Assembly (NCBI RefSeq): GCF_000281955.1
Contig: NZ_AKKF01000175.1
Span: 1 to 39,654, forward strand
DNA: 39,654 nucleotides
Direction: 5' to 3'
DNA from: Caulobacter sp. AP07
GTDB lineage: Bacteria > Pseudomonadota > Alphaproteobacteria > Caulobacterales > Caulobacteraceae
Shown here: positions 32,831 through 39,654 of the stretch, one piece after another
Position numbering within the stretch: the first letter of the stretch is position 1
How the letters are laid out: each line of letters starts with the position of its first letter
The notes under the pieces: model-generated
Told to the model about the DNA's origin: nothing
Seen by the model: the letters and a program-made list of their open reading frames with translations, nothing else
The model's database searches: none
Program-made: the position numbers and the translations under genes

Positions 32831-33519
32831 TCGAGACGGGCGAAACGGCCCACGGATCACCAGGGCGGGATACGGCCGTGGGACGCGCTGAAATCTGGCC
32901 CCGCGTGCTCATCGTCAGCGACGTGCGGCTCTATCGCGAGGGCCTGGCCCTCAGCCTGGCGCGCGGCGGCGCCCTGGAGGTGGTCGGCGCCACCAGCAGC
33001 GCCGACGCCATCGAGAGCACGGAAGCGCTCTGTCCCGACGCCGTCCTGCTCGACGGTTCGCTGCCGAACGGCCTGGCCCTGTCGCGGGCGATCCTGCGCG
33101 GCGCGCCATCGACCCGCATCGTCGGCTTCGGCATCGACGGCGACGAGCATGGGGTGCTGGCCTGCGCCGAGGCGGGGCTCTCGGCCTTCGTCTGGCGGGA
33201 GGGAACCACGGCCGAGCTGGCCGCGGCCGTCGGGCACGCGATGCGGGGCGAGCTGCCCTGTTCGCCCCGCATCGCGGGCATGTTGTTCAACCGGCTGGGC
33301 TGCCTGGCCGGCGACCGCGATCCCGCGCGCGGCGAGCCGTCGCTATTGACCCGGCGCGAGCAGCAGATCGCCGAGTTGATCGCCCAGGGGCTGTCGAACA
33401 AGGAAGTCGCCATGCAGCTCCGGATCGGCGCGGCGACGGTCAAGAACCATGTTCACAACATCCTCGAGAAGCTGAAGATCAAGCGCCGGGCGGCTATCAC
33501 CGCCTATCTGCGGGGCTGA
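32827..33519 (+). CDS. LuxR/NarL-type transcriptional regulator with atypical receiver domain
   Basis: The protein is 230 aa from the ATG at 32827, chosen because AAGGGTGG precedes it and a normal receiver start (RVLIVSDVRLYREGLALSLA) begins at residue 26. The candidate phospho-acceptor Asp76 is present (DAVLLDGSLPNG), but the N-terminal acidic pocket has one Asp, the Ser/Thr switch position is Gly (VGFG), and the usual Lys is Arg (FVWRE). It may therefore work without normal phosphorylation. The C-terminal LuxR helix-turn-helix (about 172-229) is intact: LLTRREQQIAELIAQGLSNK, EVAMQLRIGAATVKNHVHNI, then LEKLKIKRRA. It is divergent from the CIS operon and is the obvious candidate regulator of it. 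The long in-frame extension to 32374 has no domain and runs through both dyads, so I reject it. Confidence 0.93.
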   Translation: MIETGETAHGSPGRDTAVGRAEIWPRVLIVSDVRLYREGLALSLARGGALEVVGATSSADAIESTEALCPDAVLLDGSLPNGLALSRAILRGAPSTRIVGFGIDGDEHGVLACAEAGLSAFVWREGTTAELAAAVGHAMRGELPCSPRIAGMLFNRLGCLAGDRDPARGEPSLLTRREQQIAELIAQGLSNKEVAMQLRIGAATVKNHVHNILEKLKIKRRAAITAYLRG

Positions 33520-33520
33520 C

Positions 33521-33536
33521 GGCGCGGGGCCGCGCC
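33521..33536. terminator. GC hairpin between convergent genes
   Basis: GGCGCG, GGGC loop, CGCGCC, starting 2 bases after the regulator's stop. There is no T-run on either strand, so termination is uncertain. Confidence 0.3.
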
Positions 33537-33554
33537 TGCCGTCGTGGGCGCGCC

Positions 33555-33992
33555 TCAAGCGTCCGCTGGCTTCTTCCGGGACTTGGCCGGACGAGCTGTG
33601 TTCAGCGCCACCGCGGCGCGGATGAGCGCCTTCAACGCCTCCTCATCGATCGTGTCGCCCTCGTGGAAATCGATGGCGCGCCGGGTGTTGCCTTCGAGGC
33701 TGGAATTGAACAGCCCCGCGGGGTCCTCCAGCGCGGCGCCCTTGGCGAAGGTCATCTTTACGGCGTCCTTGTAGGTTTCGCCGGTCGTGACGATTCCCGC
33801 GTGCGACCACACCGGAACCCCTCTCCACTTCAACTCTTCGACCACGTCGGGGTCGGCCTGCCGGATGAGGGCTCGAATTCGGGCGAGCGTCTCGCCCCGC
33901 CAATCGCCCAGCGCCTGGATTTTCGCGTCGATCAACTGAGAGGGAGAGCCCCCTTCGGTTTCCTCCGTCGCGCCGTTGTCCATCTTCCTCAT
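33555..33992 (-). CDS. DUF1801 domain protein
   Basis: The protein is 145 aa from the ATG at 33992, with GAGGAG upstream. A second in-frame ATG (MDNGATEE) lies 9 bases further in. The DUF1801/YdhG-like pattern is visible: LARIRALIRQADPDVVEELK, WRGVPVWSHAGIVTTGETYK and VKMTFAKGAALEDPAGLFNS, with a basic C-terminus. Proteins of this fold are small, soluble and of unknown biochemical role. It is the last gene of the ArsR cassette, 23 bases after the second DUF1801 gene. The extended frame to 34511 shadows the neighbour. Confidence 0.9.
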   Translation of the reverse strand: MRKMDNGATEETEGGSPSQLIDAKIQALGDWRGETLARIRALIRQADPDVVEELKWRGVPVWSHAGIVTTGETYKDAVKMTFAKGAALEDPAGLFNSSLEGNTRRAIDFHEGDTIDEEALKALIRAAVALNTARPAKSRKKPADA

Positions 33993-34015
33993 GATCGTCT
34001 CCTCGCGCTGGCCGC

Positions 34016-34459
34016 TCACATGTGTTCGCCGGGTAACTGGCTGGCTTGCTTCACCCAGTCGACGAGTTGAGCTTCGTCGAGCGGGTCGTTCTCGTGGATA
34101 TGGAAGTAACGTACGTCCTTCTGCTTGGATGTCCCGGAGGGGACAGGGTTCAGCGACGCGCCGCGGAAGAAGGCCACCTTGACGTACTTTGCGAAGACAT
34201 GGACGCCCAGGAACCAGCCCTGTCCCTCGACCCCGTACAGCGGCGAGTTCCATTTGACCGCCTTTTGCACGCCGGGGACGGCGCGCGCGATGAGCGCGTC
34301 GAGGCGGCGCCCGACGTCGCTTTTCCAGCCCGGCATGGCCGCGATATAGGCCTGGACGGGGGCGTCGCCATCGCCCTTGGCGATCTGGGGATTGCCGCCC
34401 GAGAGAAGGGGCGGCTTGGCGACGACCTTCGCCGAGGTCTTGGATGTCTTGCTGGCCAT
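34016..34459 (-). CDS. DUF1801 domain protein, paralogue
   Basis: The protein is 147 aa, MASKTSKTSAKVVAKPPLLS onward, with a basic N-terminal tail. The domain core is AYIAAMPGWKSDVGRRLDAL, KWNSPLYGVEGQGWFLGVHV, YVKVAFFRGASLNPVPSGTS and RYFHIHENDPLDEAQLVDWV. It is a divergent relative of the next gene (both W-x-G/S-P-[VL] then a K-[VM]-x-F strand). It starts 5 bases after the membrane-protein stop and is part of the same cassette. The function is unknown. Confidence 0.9.
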   Translation of the reverse strand: MASKTSKTSAKVVAKPPLLSGGNPQIAKGDGDAPVQAYIAAMPGWKSDVGRRLDALIARAVPGVQKAVKWNSPLYGVEGQGWFLGVHVFAKYVKVAFFRGASLNPVPSGTSKQKDVRYFHIHENDPLDEAQLVDWVKQASQLPGEHM

Positions 34460-34464
34460 GGCGT

Positions 34465-34692
34465 TCACGCCTGTTCGCTGGCGCGGCGCGCGACGCGCCC
34501 TTTGGCGACATAGGGCAGCGCGAACAGGTACAGGCCGGTGAGCAGGAGCAGGATGAGCGGGATCAGCGCCAAAAGGCCCAACCAGGCGGCGGGTTGTCCC
34601 CGCGTCATGGCGACCATGTAGGTGATGACGCCCGCCGTGAAGGCCATGGACAGCCAGCGGTGAATCTGTCGAATCCAGTTGTTCCAGTTCAA
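34465..34692 (-). CDS. Small two-helix membrane protein
   Basis: The protein is 75 aa starting at TTG 34692. AGGAGG lies 5 bases before the TTG and decides this start; the next ATG would be inside helix 1. It reads MNWNNWIRQIHRWLSMAFTA onward, with hydrophobic spans at about 14-30 and 37-60 separated by RGQPAAW, and a basic end (VAKGRVARRASEQA). The IHRW start resembles PepSY-type membrane helices but the protein is too short to assign. It is coded between the SRPBCC and DUF1801 genes. Confidence 0.8.
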   Translation of the reverse strand: MNWNNWIRQIHRWLSMAFTAGVITYMVAMTRGQPAAWLGLLALIPLILLLLTGLYLFALPYVAKGRVARRASEQA

Positions 34693-34749
34693 GGGGACCT
34701 CCTCTGAAGACGAGACGACGCGGATCGGGCGAACCGCGGGGCGGCGGCC

Positions 34750-35181
34750 CTAGTCCGCCCGCGCCAGGAGCTGATCCAGGTTCTCGAAGAACTGCCGCCA
34801 GCCGCTCTTGGCGCCGCCGAAGGCCTGCTTTTGATCCGGCCGGAAACCCGACTGTTCCATGCGCAGGTGCGTGCCCGCGGCCGTCGGGGTGAGCGTGAAG
34901 GTCACCACGCTCCTCAGATCGTAGGCCGCGTCGTCGTGCTTGAAATTCCAGGTGTAGGACAGCGTCCTGTTCGGTTCGACGGCGAGGACCTCGCAGTCCA
35001 GCACGCCGCCCCATTCACCGCGAAGATTGAAGCTGTGGCCCACGACGGGCTTGAAGTCGTTCTTCATCAGCCACTCCTCGATCAGGTGCGGCTGGGTGAG
35101 CGCGCGCCAGAGTTTCTCGGCCGGATGGGAAATCTCCCGTTCGACCACGACGGAGAGGGTTTCAGTTGCGAGGTTGCTCAT
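34750..35181 (-). CDS. SRPBCC/AHSA1 domain protein
   Basis: The protein is 143 aa; its ATG overlaps the ArsR stop as ATGA. The START-like Aha1 pattern is clear: VVVEREISHPAEKLWRALTQ, LIEEWLMKNDFKPVVGHSFN, EPNRTLSYTWNF and VVTFTLTPTAAGTHLRMEQS, ending GWRQFFENLDQLLARAD. These proteins have a helix-grip pocket and are very often paired with ArsR regulators, as here. The ligand is unknown. Confidence 0.93.
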   Translation of the reverse strand: MSNLATETLSVVVEREISHPAEKLWRALTQPHLIEEWLMKNDFKPVVGHSFNLRGEWGGVLDCEVLAVEPNRTLSYTWNFKHDDAAYDLRSVVTFTLTPTAAGTHLRMEQSGFRPDQKQAFGGAKSGWRQFFENLDQLLARAD

Positions 35182-35501
35182 TGGTCCATCCTTCTGAGGA
35201 GATCTTCGAGGTCGTCGAACCGGCTCTGCCAGAACCCCGCCATCTGGCTGGTCCAGTCGACCAGCGGGGTCAGGGCGCCCAGTTGCGCGCTGTAGTGGGT
35301 GTGGCGGCCTTCGTGGCGGTCGCGCACCAGCCCGGCCTGCTTCAAAATCCCGAGATGCTTTGAAACGACCGGCTGCGAGACTCCGGCCCGGTCCGTCAGG
35401 GCCCCGACCGTCTTCTCGCCTTCGCGGCACAGGCGTTCGAAAAGAGCCCGTCGGGTCGGATCGGCGAGTGTCCTGAAGAGCACGTCGTGTGCGTTCGACA
35501 T
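35178..35501 (-). CDS. ArsR-family transcriptional regulator
   Basis: The protein is 107 aa with a winged helix: VLFRTLADPTRRALFERLCR, then VGALTDRAGVSQPVVSKHLG (recognition helix) and LKQAGLVRDRHEGRHTHYSA (wing). There are no Cys-rich metal sites, so it belongs to the non-metal ArsR group that accompanies SRPBCC genes. Its gene heads the cassette and overlaps the SRPBCC gene. An inverted repeat over its own -10 suggests autorepression. Confidence 0.95.
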   Translation of the reverse strand: MSNAHDVLFRTLADPTRRALFERLCREGEKTVGALTDRAGVSQPVVSKHLGILKQAGLVRDRHEGRHTHYSAQLGALTPLVDWTSQMAGFWQSRFDDLEDLLRRMDQ

Positions 35502-35520
35502 TTGAAATCCATACCCTTTG

Positions 35521-35542
35521 GGCTATGGGTTATCGTATAGCC
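35521..35542. promoter_or_regulatory. Candidate ArsR operator
   Basis: GGCTAT (35521-35526) and ATAGCC (35537-35542) form an inverted repeat with a 10-base centre, overlapping the -10 of the arsR promoter. A related copy, GGCTATGCATTATCG, lies at 35632-35646 and matches GGCTATGGGTTATCG (35521-35535) at 13 of 15 positions. Confidence 0.45.
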
Positions 35543-35563
35543 ATTGAGGTATGTGTTGGTCAA
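35534..35563 (-). promoter_or_regulatory. Predicted sigma-70-type promoter of the ArsR cassette
   Basis: On the minus strand TTGACC (plus 35558-35563) and TATACG (plus 35534-35539) are 18 bases apart and end 33 bases before the ATG. This is a good match for a housekeeping promoter and gives a short leader. Confidence 0.55.
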
Positions 35564-35768
35564 GCGAGAAAGTAGGCTGACATATATGGTCCCATTCCGA
35601 GCGGGATTTTCCGAATTTATCATGCCTATATGGCTATGCATTATCGCCATCGGTCAGGCGGGGTCGTGGCGGCGCGCATATTGCGGCTATCGGCGGACGC
35701 CCGCGCCATGCGACTTTGCGGGCCGGGCCCGGGACAGGATGCGGGGCCGCCGCGTCCTGGCGCGGACG

Positions 35769-36362
35769 ATGAACTCCACGCATGAGGCCCGAGTGTCCGA
35801 CCAGTTTTCTCTCTTCGCGCCGGCCCCGGTCACCGACCGGCTGTTCTTCGCGATCTTTCCGGACCCCGCGACCGCCGCCGTCGTCACGCGTCATGCCGAG
35901 CGTCTGCGGACCGCCCACCAACTGAGCGGCCGGCCGCTGGCGGCGGAGCGTTTCCACGTCACCCTGCATCACCTGGGCGACCACGCCGGCTTGCGGCGCG
36001 ACATCGTGGCGATGGCGACCCAGGCGGCGGAGGCCGTCTCGACCCCGTCGTTCGATGTCACCTTCGACCGGGCGGCCAGCTTCCACAACGGCGGCAACAA
36101 TCCGTTCGTCCTGCAGGGCGGCGAAGGGCTCGAGGCTTTGCGGGCCTTCCAGCGCGACCTGGGCCTGGCCATGGCGCGGGCGGGGGGCGGCCGCCTGGTG
36201 GGCAAGACCTTCACCCCGCACGTCACGATGCTCTACGACCGACAGTTGGTCGCCGAGCAGCCCCTCGAACCGGTGACCTGGCGGGTGGGCGGCTTCAGTT
36301 TGATCCACAGCCTGCTCGGCCGGACCGAGCATGTGCCGCTGGCCCGCTGGTCGCTGCGCTAG
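35769..36362 (+). CDS. thpR: 2'-5' RNA ligase family protein (RNA 2',3'-cyclic phosphodiesterase)
   Basis: The protein is 197 aa from the ATG at 35769; a GTG at 35793 with GAGG upstream is an equally possible start. The two family motifs are both present, HVTL at 63-66 (ERFHVTLHHLG) and HVTM at 151-154 (TFTPHVTMLYDR). The fold start RLFFAIFPDPATAAVVTRHA and the end VGGFSLIHSLLG also fit. Such enzymes open 2',3'-cyclic phosphates or join RNA ends at 2'-5' linkages. The frame extends upstream to 35544, but that region carries the ArsR promoter and has no domain. The gene is monocistronic and followed by a strong terminator. Confidence 0.88.
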   Translation: MNSTHEARVSDQFSLFAPAPVTDRLFFAIFPDPATAAVVTRHAERLRTAHQLSGRPLAAERFHVTLHHLGDHAGLRRDIVAMATQAAEAVSTPSFDVTFDRAASFHNGGNNPFVLQGGEGLEALRAFQRDLGLAMARAGGGRLVGKTFTPHVTMLYDRQLVAEQPLEPVTWRVGGFSLIHSLLGRTEHVPLARWSLR

Positions 36363-36405
36363 GGCCTCGCCGGTCGCCGGAGCGTGTCGTTCAGCCGCGT
36401 TGATC

Positions 36406-36418
36406 GTTCAAGTTGAAC
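36406..36418. promoter_or_regulatory. Short palindrome GTTCAA-G-TTGAAC
   Basis: A perfect 13-base palindrome lies in the 142-base gap after the RNA ligase gene. TTGAAC could serve as a -35 element, but no good -10 follows at 16-18 bases. It could mark a binding site or the start of a short transcript ending at the terminator. Confidence 0.3.
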
Positions 36419-36468
36419 CAATCGGCGACTGGCGCATTGTCTAGCTGTATCCCCCTCTATTCCCACTT

Positions 36469-36500
36469 GCCCCGGAGCGGTCACGCTCCGGGGCTTTTGT
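36469..36500 (+). terminator. Rho-independent terminator
   Basis: GCCCCGGAGCG, GTCA loop, CGCTCCGGGGC: a perfect 11-bp stem followed by TTTTGTTT on the plus strand. It ends plus-strand transcription about 105 bases beyond the RNA ligase stop. On the minus strand it lies 11 bases past the MocR gene's stop but lacks a T-run there. Confidence 0.85.
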
Positions 36501-36504
36501 TTGG

Positions 36505-37884
36505 TCAGACGATCACGCGGGGTGGCGCGTCGTTCGCCAGCAGGGTCGCGACCTTGCTCAGGGCGTCGCGCAGCAGCGCCTGGCTGGCGGGGCCGCCCAG
36601 GGAAATCCGCAGGCCGTTGGGGTGTTCCGAACCGGCGGCGAAGGCGTCGGCGGCGACCAGCGACAGGCCGCGCGCGGCGGCCAGGCCATGCACGCGCCCG
36701 GCGTCCCAACCGGCGGGCAGGTCGAGCCAGACATGGATGGCTTCCGGCGCGCCCCGGGCCATCGGCAGGATCTCGGCGGCCAGGGCCCGGCGCGCCCGGG
36801 CTTCCAGCCTCACCCCGTTCAGCAGGCGCTCGGCCGCGCCGTCACGGATCCAGCGCACGGCGACGGCCGTGGTCAGCGGTGACCCCATCAGGGCCGTGGC
36901 GCGCAGGCTGGCGGTCACCTGCATGGCCAGCGGTCCGGTCGGCGCGACCAGGAAGGCGGTGCGCAGGCCCGGCGACAGGGTCTTGGACAGGGTGGCGATA
37001 TGGAACGTGCGGTCCGGCGCCAGGGCGGCCAGGGCCGGAGGCGGGGTGTCGAACAATCGGCTGTAGGGATCGTCCTCGATCAGCCAGGTTCCGCTGTCTT
37101 CGGCGATGGCCGCCACCGCGCGCCGTCGCGTCAGGCCCATGGTCGTGGCCACCGGGTTGCGGGTGGTCGGGACGACGTAGATCGCCGCCGGGCGTTCCTC
37201 GGCGCACAGCCTGGCCAGGGCTTCGGGGACAAACCCGTCGTCATCGACCGGGCAGACGACCAGTCGCAGGTCCAGCCGCCGCGCCAGGGCCGTCAGGCCG
37301 GGATAGGTGAGGGGCTCGACGACCAGGCCGGCGCCGGGGCGGGCGAGGGTGGTCAGCACGGCGGTCAGGGCCGATTGCGCGCCGGGACAGACCACCAGGC
37401 GCTCGGCCGTGACCGCGCCGACATAGGGCGCCAGCCAGGCCGCGCCGGCGGCGCGCTGGGCGGGCGTGCCGGGTCCGGCGTGATAGGCCATCAGGGTGGC
37501 GACGTCGGTGCGGTCGAGGATGGCCGCGGTGGTCTCCTTCAGCAGCGCGGCCAGCGACACGCCCTGCGGCGGTGGCGGCAGGTTCATGCTCAGGTCGACC
37601 AGCCCGGCCTCGTCGTCGGTGGCCCGGCGCACGAAGGTGCCGCGCCCGACCGCCCCCTCGACCAGGCCCCGGGCGCGGGCCGCGCCGTAGGCCCGGGTGA
37701 CGGTGGTGAAGTCGACGCCCAACTGGCCGGCGACCGCGCGCTGCGGCGGCAACTGGTCGCCGGGCTGCAGCTCGCCGTCGCGGATCGCGGCCTCCAAGGC
37801 CTCGGCCAAGGCCAGATAGATCGGTTGACCGCCGTTTCGCGCGACGCGTTTGAGCCAGCCGGCAGTGGGGCGATCGCGGGTCAT
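36505..37884 (-). CDS. MocR/GntR-type PLP-dependent transcriptional regulator
   Basis: The protein is 459 aa from the ATG at 37884 (MTRDRPTAGWLKRVA), with GGAGA upstream. The N-terminal GntR winged helix lies at about 20-86 (LQPGDQLPPQRAVAGQLGVD, then FTTVTRAYGAARARGLVEG and GRGTFV). The aminotransferase-I-like domain fills the rest, with PGAQSALTAVLTTLARPG, the TYPG region near 193-196, LIEDDPYSRLF, and PLP lysine 301 in ATLSKTLSPGLR. All core PLP residues seem present. The family usually senses PLP or an amino compound and regulates a divergent gene; here that is the DUF983 gene across a 28-base dyad. The in-frame extension upstream crosses that dyad and is rejected. Confidence 0.95.
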   Translation of the reverse strand: MTRDRPTAGWLKRVARNGGQPIYLALAEALEAAIRDGELQPGDQLPPQRAVAGQLGVDFTTVTRAYGAARARGLVEGAVGRGTFVRRATDDEAGLVDLSMNLPPPPQGVSLAALLKETTAAILDRTDVATLMAYHAGPGTPAQRAAGAAWLAPYVGAVTAERLVVCPGAQSALTAVLTTLARPGAGLVVEPLTYPGLTALARRLDLRLVVCPVDDDGFVPEALARLCAEERPAAIYVVPTTRNPVATTMGLTRRRAVAAIAEDSGTWLIEDDPYSRLFDTPPPALAALAPDRTFHIATLSKTLSPGLRTAFLVAPTGPLAMQVTASLRATALMGSPLTTAVAVRWIRDGAAERLLNGVRLEARARRALAAEILPMARGAPEAIHVWLDLPAGWDAGRVHGLAAARGLSLVAADAFAAGSEHPNGLRISLGGPASQALLRDALSKVATLLANDAPPRVIV

Positions 37885-37905
37885 GGTTGCGTCTCCATGA
37901 TCGAA

Positions 37906-37933
37906 TGCATACATTGCATTTGAAATGTATGCA
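37906..37933. promoter_or_regulatory. 28-bp dyad between mocR and DUF983 gene
   Basis: TGCATACATT and AATGTATGCA are perfect 10-bp arms around GCATTTGA. The dyad lies 22 bases before the MocR ATG and 30 before the DUF983 ATG, overlapping the likely plus-strand -35. It is a strong operator candidate for the MocR protein. Confidence 0.65.
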
Positions 37934-37949
37934 ATCAAGTCGATATTGT
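37920..37949 (+). promoter_or_regulatory. Predicted promoter of the DUF983 gene
   Basis: TTGAAA at 37920-37925 and TATTGT at 37944-37949 have 18-base spacing. The -35 lies inside the dyad, so bound regulator would compete with polymerase or, in MocR fashion, recruit it. Confidence 0.45.
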
Positions 37950-37962
37950 ATGGAGTGATCCG

Positions 37963-38343
37963 ATGATCACAGCCTTCAACGCCCCTTCCAGCCTGCGTTC
38001 GGGCCTGCTCTGCCGCTGTCCGCGTTGTGGCGAGGGCAAGCTCTACGACGGCTTCCTGAAACTGGCGAAGCGCTGCGACCGCTGTGACCTGGACTATGGG
38101 TTCGCCGATCCGGCCGATGGCCCGGCCTTCTTCGTGATGACGGGCGTCGGGATCCTGGTGATCGCCGTCTGGGCCTGGGCCGTGGTGGCCTACCAGCCGC
38201 CGCTCTGGGTGCAGTTCGCGACGGTGTTTCCGGCGCTGCTGGCCGGCTGTTTGGGCTCGCTGCGGCCGGTCAAGGCCTGGTTGGTGGCCGAGCAGTACAT
38301 CCACAAGGCCAGCGAGGGCGGAGCTTCCAGCGTTCAGAAATAG
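37963..38343 (+). CDS. DUF983 family membrane protein with zinc-ribbon-like cysteines
   Basis: The protein is 126 aa with GGAG 8 bases before the ATG. Cysteines 17, 19 and 22 (LCRCPRCGEGKLYDGFL) and 38 and 41 (CDRCDLDYGF) form the zinc-ribbon typical of DUF983. GPAFFVMTGVGILVIAVWAW and a second span near 82-102 are membrane helices. The family is common in alphaproteobacteria and has no settled function. It is divergent from and probably controlled by the MocR-type regulator. Confidence 0.93.
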   Translation: MITAFNAPSSLRSGLLCRCPRCGEGKLYDGFLKLAKRCDRCDLDYGFADPADGPAFFVMTGVGILVIAVWAWAVVAYQPPLWVQFATVFPALLAGCLGSLRPVKAWLVAEQYIHKASEGGASSVQK

Positions 38344-38353
38344 GGGAGGAGGC

Positions 38354-38444
38354 GCCCGCCGCGGCGGGGGCGGGCTTCGGCGGACGCCTTCTCCGACACG
38401 CGGCCCGCAGGCCGCGCATCGCCCGCCCCGACAGGCGGGGCGGG
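38354..38444. other. Cluster of three GC-rich hairpins between convergent genes
   Basis: Stems: GCCCGCC/GGCGGGC (38354-38375), GCGGCC/GGCCGC (38400-38415) and CCCGCCCC/GGGGCGGG (38422-38444). None has a T-run. They fill the 108-base gap between the DUF983 and mannonate dehydratase stops and may slow converging polymerases or aid factor-dependent termination. Confidence 0.4.
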
Positions 38445-38451
38445 AGTCTCG

Positions 38452-39654
38452 TCACCAGTTGAACAGGGTGCCGTCCTCGAGGCGGTTCACGGGCAGGCTG
38501 GCGGGTTTGTAGGGGAACTGGGCGGCGAGGGCCTCGTCGATGTCGACGCCGTGGCCGGGGGCCTCGCCGGGGTGCAGCTCGCCGTCCTTGAACGTGTAGG
38601 CGTGGGGGAAGACCGCGTCGGTGTCGGGGGTGTGGCGCATATATTCCTGGATGCCGAAATTGGGGACCCAGAGATCAAAGTGCAGGGCCGCGCCCATGCA
38701 GACCGGCGACAGGTCGGTGGCCCCGTGGAAGCCGGTCTTGACGTTGTTGATCTCGGCCAGGCCCGCGATGCGCCGCAGGTGCGAGATGCCGCCGGCGTGG
38801 ACGATGGTGGTGCGGATGTAGTCGATCAGCTGTTCCTCGATCAGCTGCTTGCAGTCCCAGATCGAGCTGAACACCTCGCCGACCGCCAGGGGGGTGGTGG
38901 TGTGCTGGCGGATCAGCCGGAAGCTGGCCTGGTTCTCGGCCGGGGTGACGTCCTCCAGCCAGAACGGGCGGTAGGGCTCCAGGTCCTTGCCCAGGCGGGC
39001 GGCCTCGATCGGGGTCAGGCGGTGGTGGCTGTCGTGCAGCAGGTGGACGTCCCAGCCCAGGGCGTCGCGGGCCGCCGCGAACAGCTTGGGCACGGTGGGC
39101 AGGTACTTGCTGGTCGACCAGACGTTCTCGGTGGGGAGGGCGGCGTCGGCCGGCTCGTAGAACAGCTTGTCCTTGGAGACCCCGTAGGTGCTGGGCAGGC
39201 CGGGGACGCCGGTCTGCAGGCGGATGGCCTTGTAGCCCATGGCCTGGTAGTTGAGGGCCTCGGCGACGGTGTCCTCGAGGGTGGCGCCGTTGGCGTGGCC
39301 GTAGACCATCACCCCGGTGCGGCTGGCCCCGCCCAGCAGCTGGTAGAGCGGCAGGCCGGCCAGCTTGGCCTTGATGTCCCACAGGGCCACGTCGACGGCG
39401 GCGATCGCCGACATCGTCACCGGGCCGCGCCGCCAGTAGGCGCCCTTGTACAGGAACTGCCAGATGTCCTCGATGGCGTGGGCGTCGCGGCCGATCAGGC
39501 AGGGGACGACGTGCTCCTGCAGATAGGCGACCACCGCCAGTTCGCGGCCGTTCAGGGTGGCGTCGCCGATGCCATGCACCCCGTCCTCGGTGGTGATCTT
39601 CAACGTGACGAAGTTGCGCCCCGGACAGGTGACGATGACCTTGGCGTCGGTGAT
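38452..39654 (-). CDS. manD: D-mannonate dehydratase (ManD/RspA, enolase superfamily), N-terminus cut by window edge
   Basis: 400 residues are visible, starting [18 protein letters not shown] at the right edge; only about three to five N-terminal residues should lie outside. Near-identity in pattern to RspA/ManD proteins is seen throughout: [40 protein letters not shown] (candidate Arg and Tyr of the active site), the metal ligands in [19 protein letters not shown] and LAVGEVFS, and the terminal [13 protein letters not shown]. The enzyme removes water from D-mannonate to give 2-keto-3-deoxy-D-gluconate in hexuronate breakdown. No other pathway gene is in view. The internal TTG at 39603 is not the start, because conserved sequence continues past it. 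Confidence 0.96.
   Translation of the reverse strand: MTDAKVIVTCPGRNFVTLKITTEDGVHGIGDATLNGRELAVVAYLQEHVVPCLIGRDAHAIEDIWQFLYKGAYWRRGPVTMSAIAAVDVALWDIKAKLAGLPLYQLLGGASRTGVMVYGHANGATLEDTVAEALNYQAMGYKAIRLQTGVPGLPSTYGVSKDKLFYEPADAALPTENVWSTSKYLPTVPKLFAAARDALGWDVHLLHDSHHRLTPIEAARLGKDLEPYRPFWLEDVTPAENQASFRLIRQHTTTPLAVGEVFSSIWDCKQLIEEQLIDYIRTTIVHAGGISHLRRIAGLAEINNVKTGFHGATDLSPVCMGAALHFDLWVPNFGIQEYMRHTPDTDAVFPHAYTFKDGELHPGEAPGHGVDIDEALAAQFPYKPASLPVNRLEDGTLFNW

Noticed and set aside
39601..39603. TTG at 39603 as start of mannonate dehydratase
   Set aside because: Conserved ManD sequence ([16 protein letters not shown]) continues upstream to the window edge without a stop.
1..39654. CRISPR array, insertion sequence, tRNA or rRNA
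   Set aside because: No regularly spaced repeats, transposase-like proteins with terminal repeats, or recognisable RNA gene sequence were seen on either strand.

Overview
The window is a GC-rich (roughly 70%), densely packed, mostly minus-strand stretch from an alphaproteobacterium. The accessory genes at the right end (ArsR/SRPBCC/DUF1801 cassette, MocR regulator, DUF983, D-mannonate dehydratase) and the codon bias suggest a Caulobacteraceae-like host (Caulobacter or Phenylobacterium). That assignment is inference, since no rRNA or tRNA is present.

About 32 kb (positions 1-32292, all minus strand, read right to left) is one operon-like contractile injection system (CIS) locus of the Afp/PVC/eCIS type. 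Reading in transcription order: a degenerate receiver-domain protein; a DUF4255/Pvc16-like cap or terminator protein; a beta-sandwich protein of unknown role; sheath 1; tube 1; a very large sheath 2; tube 2; a LysM tube-baseplate adaptor (Afp7-like); a 54-aa DUF5908 protein; the spike split into gp27-like and gp5-like genes; a 675-aa protein with a C-terminal membrane segment; gp25; a baseplate J-like protein (Afp11); a tail-protein-I (Afp12-like) protein carrying an N-terminal propeller-like region; two fibre-like proteins sharing an N-terminal module; an IPT/TIG protein; a 663-aa protein ending in a membrane anchor; a 627-aa unknown; the AAA+ ATPase (Afp15-like); a 1176-aa DUF4157 ('eCIS core') protein; a hypothetical; and a family-2 glycosyltransferase cut by the window edge. 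Many junctions are ATGA/GTGA/TGATG overlaps or gaps under 25 bp, so the genes are probably co-transcribed and translationally coupled.

No PAAR gene, no Afp13-like fibre and no canonical tape-measure gene is visible. Two components instead have C-terminal hydrophobic anchors and no signal peptide. This suggests a CIS assembled in the cytoplasm and docked to the producing cell's own membrane rather than a freely released particle; this is a hypothesis.

Positions 32293-32826 form the divergent control region. A LuxR/NarL-type regulator with an atypical receiver (32827-33519, plus strand) faces the operon. Two near-identical 18-bp dyads (GGACC-N4-GGTCC core) 111 bp apart are good operator candidates. 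The first operon gene is itself receiver-like but has Arg at the phospho-acceptor position.

The right end (33.5-39.65 kb) is ordinary chromosomal sequence. It holds a five-gene minus-strand cassette (ArsR, SRPBCC, small membrane protein, two DUF1801 proteins) with a recognisable promoter and operator, a 2'-5' RNA ligase family protein with a strong downstream terminator, a MocR-type PLP regulator divergent from a DUF983 membrane protein across a 28-bp dyad, and a nearly complete D-mannonate dehydratase running off the right edge. The long plus-strand ORFs opposite the CIS genes are GC-codon shadows.
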